DNA from: a virus
Direction: 5' to 3' (one strand)
DNA: 31,823 nt
IMG/VR virus record: IMGVR_UViG_3300025598_000111
Location: 1 to 31,823 of that record
A model generated the notes under the pieces. That model made no database searches. It saw only the letters and a list, made by a program, of their open reading frames with translations, and was not told where the DNA came from. Position numbers and translations under genes: made by a program. How positions within the stretch are numbered: position 1 is the first letter of the stretch; the number at the start of each line of letters is the position of its first letter. Of this stretch, positions 30,609-31,823 are shown in pieces.

Positions 30609-31501
30609 AATGGCATCCTATGGTCAGTTTCTAATACTTTCTCAACTTCTAATATCGACTGTCTCCAGTTAATCAAATCTATTTTGCAATTGTTTGCACA
30701 GATTTGAACAGTTTTTTTATAACTTTTTTCTGGATCGTTTAGATCATAACGGAATACTCTTTCTTCTACAGAATCCCATGCTTTTAAACAAGCTCTTGTT
30801 GGCATATCCATCCATCTAACTGTTGAAATCCAACTAGAAGAATCACAACTGTTTAATGGAAAAGCATTTGAATGTTCATTAGGCGTCATTCCCAAACAAT
30901 GTATCCACAAATTAGGATACTTTCTTTTTCTTTCCCACATTGTTGCTAGTAATCGTTTTCTAGTTTCATTTTGAGCTTGTACAACATTACCTAAACAAAT
31001 GCGATCATATCGTTCAGCCAAGTAATCAAAGTAGTCCCATCCATCTACCAATGGGTGATAAACAGGAATTGGATTAAAGCCTAACTTATGAAGCCGATCT
31101 CTAGTCTTGATTTTGTTATCTTTACCACCTTGATCGATTTCAATATATCCCCAAGCTCTATCTCCAATTTCTTTTACTATTCGAGTGTATTTGTCAAACA
31201 AATTGTCAAAACCATCAATTTCAGTTGGAGACAATGCTAATACTTTGTCCATTGATATGTTATTAGCTCTTGAATGTTGCATTGTTAAATTAAACACTCC
31301 TGAGTCAATAAATACTTTTTTACCTCGACTTACTGCATCAAGAAGAAACTGCTCATCGTCAGCATTATGAATTTCATTGACCGCAGTTAATATATGATCG
31401 TAGTAATCACATACATCTTGTTTGTTAAAATAAGATGGAGAACCTGCTAAAAAATAAACATTTTGTTCTTTGTAATCCCATACGCCACCAGTATTAATCA
31501 T
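30605..31501 (-). CDS. dpdA: DpdA-like 7-deazaguanine DNA transglycosylase (TGT family)
   Basis: The 298-residue protein resembles phage DpdA, a relative of tRNA-guanine transglycosylase that swaps guanine in DNA for a 7-deazaguanine base. Visible motifs in order are FIDSGVF (about 64-70), the barrel strand GYIEIDQGG (118-126), CLGNVVQAQN (169-178), WIHCLGMTP (199-207) and NSCDSSSW (217-224). By analogy with TGT the Asp in the last motif (D220) is the likely nucleophile and D66 the likely base-recognition acid; this is inference. It overlaps the following QueD-like gene by 4 nt (ATGA) and sits at the head of a block with FolE, QueD and QueE, which supports a DNA rather than tRNA target. An archaeosine/queuosine-type tRNA enzyme is less likely because the protein is short and lacks the PUA domain and a clear TGT zinc site. 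Confidence 0.82.
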   Translation of the reverse strand: MINTGGVWDYKEQNVYFLAGSPSYFNKQDVCDYYDHILTAVNEIHNADDEQFLLDAVSRGKKVFIDSGVFNLTMQHSRANNISMDKVLALSPTEIDGFDNLFDKYTRIVKEIGDRAWGYIEIDQGGKDNKIKTRDRLHKLGFNPIPVYHPLVDGWDYFDYLAERYDRICLGNVVQAQNETRKRLLATMWERKRKYPNLWIHCLGMTPNEHSNAFPLNSCDSSSWISTVRWMDMPTRACLKAWDSVEERVFRYDLNDPEKSYKKTVQICANNCKIDLINWRQSILEVEKVLETDHRMPL

Positions 31502-31823
31502 TTGCTTTCCTTACCGAAAGTGTACCGTTAATATCTTGGTAACGATCTATGATAAGTGAAGCAATGTATGTATCTGGCTGAACAATAACCAACTTAAAAT
31601 CTTTTGCTTTTTTAGCTAAAGCAGAATAAATACCAGCATAAGGCAATAACAAACAATCTTCTTGATTTAATTCTTTGATCCACAAAGGCCATTCTCTTAA
31701 AACGTCAGCACAAATTAAAACGTGCTTGTCGCCAAGAATCCATTTATCATGTTTTTCAATTTGATTTCTTGGTTCGTCAATTGAAACATCTAACTTGTCT
31801 AATACACTTTCTTTTTCTACTTG
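31494..31823 (-). CDS. Degenerate DNA methyltransferase-like protein, 5' end outside window
   Basis: The frame is open to the window edge, so at least 109 residues are visible and the true start is missing. Two blocks resemble N4/N6 DNA methyltransferases often fused to ParB-like domains in phages. The first, DKWILGDKHVLICAD, matches the family's W-x-LG-[DE]-H-x-L-x-CGD entry motif. The second, LLPYAGIYSALAKKA followed by VIVQPDTYIASLIIDRY, matches the motif I/C-terminal block DPFxGSGxTLxAA...D-x-x-Y-x-x-x-x-x-R[WY]. The stretch that should lie between them, with the target-recognition region and the DPPY catalytic motif, is reduced to about 16 residues, and the motif I Asp and Gly residues are altered. 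I infer a catalytically dead remnant or a repurposed binding protein. Its stop overlaps the DpdA-like start by 8 nt, so it is translated with the modification island. Confidence 0.55.
   Translation of the reverse strand, partial: QVEKESVLDKLDVSIDEPRNQIEKHDKWILGDKHVLICADVLREWPLWIKELNQEDCLLLPYAGIYSALAKKAKDFKLVIVQPDTYIASLIIDRYQDINGTLSVRKAND

Noticed and set aside
1-31823. CRISPR array, tRNA genes, integrase or attachment sites
   Set aside because: All gaps between genes are shorter than about 100 bases; none contains spaced identical repeats, a tRNA cloverleaf or an integrase neighbour.

Overview
The window is a contiguous piece of a tailed bacteriophage genome with a contractile tail (myovirus morphology). 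Every supported gene lies on the minus strand, packed with 1-23 nt gaps or ATGA/TAATG overlaps, so the biological order runs from high to low coordinates. No tRNA, integrase, replication or lysis gene is visible. Both ends are cut: the high end inside a methyltransferase-like gene, the low end inside a glycine-rich adhesin. DNA is AT-rich with many AAGGA/GGAG ribosome sites, which fits a Gram-negative bacterial host. The head genes resemble Bcep781-type myoviruses (DUF2184 capsid, DUF2213 protease) and the baseplate resembles simple Mu/Pam3-type baseplates. The host cannot be named from this sequence.

Layout. (1) 31823-28513: DNA-modification island, with a degenerate DNA methyltransferase-like protein, a DpdA/TGT-like transglycosylase, a small QueD-like protein without the usual catalytic Cys, then FolE, QueD and QueE. 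Together these should make 7-carboxy-7-deazaguanine (CDG) from GTP and insert a 7-deazaguanine base into phage DNA. No QueC is seen, so the CDG form itself or a host-finished base are both possible. (2) 28481-26843: small and large terminase. (3) 26833-20163: portal, small coiled-coil protein, Mu F-like head protein, a fused Nudix-protease-scaffold with a probable nested scaffold start, a probable decoration protein, the major capsid protein, and a small Ala/Pro-rich protein flanked by two terminator-like hairpins. (4) 20126-20079: a nested stem-loop whose wobble pairs form only in the minus-strand transcript. (5) 20063-17355: neck and connector proteins. (6) 17342-13303: sheath, tube, tail assembly chaperone pair with a canonical U UUU UUA -1 frameshift site, and a tape measure carrying a lysozyme-like domain. 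(7) 13303-8575: baseplate proteins (plug, hub, spike with HxH tip, gp25-like wedge, J-like wedge, tail protein I-like). (8) 8566-1: host-recognition region, with two fibers sharing an N-terminal adaptor (one of 1448 residues built of repeated modules), small beta proteins, and at least three tandem polyglycine adhesins, one with a LamG-like domain.

Most unusual: the DpdA/CDG island with a Cys-less QueD paralog and a methyltransferase remnant that has lost its DPPY core; the four-part Nudix/protease/scaffold protein with an internal start; the exact U UUU UUA slip site; the strand-asymmetric RNA structure; and the tandem adhesin array.
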